A stretch of 6,353 bases of DNA. It comes from CAYJMQ01 sp964371555 (lineage in GTDB: Bacteria; Bdellovibrionota; JACOXK01; 2-02-FULL-40-11). Location of the stretch: NCBI GenBank assembly GCA_964371555.1, contig CAYJMQ010000071.1:1-6353 (forward strand), written 5' to 3'. Shown in pieces: positions 6,333-6,353 of the stretch (within the stretch, counting starts at the first letter, position 1; each line of letters opens with the position of its first letter). The position numbers were made by a program, and so were the translations under genes. Under the pieces are notes generated by a model. The model had not been told where the DNA came from, made no database searches, and saw only the letters and a program-made list of their open reading frames with translations.

Positions 6333-6353
6333 CAAAATTATTAGAGGGGTTTT

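Overview
The window is a stretch of bacterial chromosome with six protein-coding genes packed almost end to end and essentially no non-coding DNA. Two genes lie on the minus strand (phosphoribosyltransferase and CapA-like phosphoesterase). Four lie on the plus strand (alpha/beta hydrolase, RtcB RNA ligase carrying an intein, cytidylate kinase, and the start of ispH). The two groups diverge from a 46-base intergenic region (1666-1711) that holds opposing promoter-like -10 boxes. No rRNA, tRNA, CRISPR array or insertion sequence is visible.

The organism looks like a bacterium of moderate GC content that uses the MEP isoprenoid pathway (IspH). The cmk-ispH order is seen in several bacterial lineages, including Clostridia, delta-proteobacterial groups and uncultured phyla. 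The sequence alone does not support a narrower assignment. GTG and TTG starts are common, and three gene junctions use 4-base stop/start overlaps, so expression within each strand group is probably coupled.

Region by region: 17-655 (minus) is a PRPP-type phosphoribosyltransferase. It is coupled to 652-1641/1665 (minus), a CapA-family metallophosphoesterase-like protein with no export signal. 1712-2401 (plus) is a dienelactone-hydrolase-like protein with a complete Ser-Asp-His triad. 2398-5355 (plus) is RtcB, the GTP/Mn-dependent RNA ligase, interrupted by a 504-residue intein (2698-4209) placed immediately before the metal-binding catalytic Cys. 5359-6033 (plus) is cytidylate kinase. 6030-6332 (plus) is the N-terminal third of IspH, which ends in an early stop that looks like a one-base frameshift 21 bases before the window edge.

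The most notable element is the intein. It has intact splicing blocks, two LAGLIDADG motifs with both catalytic acidic residues, a lower GC content than the host gene, and a Ser instead of the usual penultimate His. Until it splices, RtcB cannot be active, because the catalytic Cys is the +1 extein residue and the metal site is split by the insertion. The PRTase, CapA and hydrolase genes form a recurring neighbourhood of poorly characterised, possibly stress-related genes. Here the RNA-repair ligase is translationally coupled to the hydrolase.
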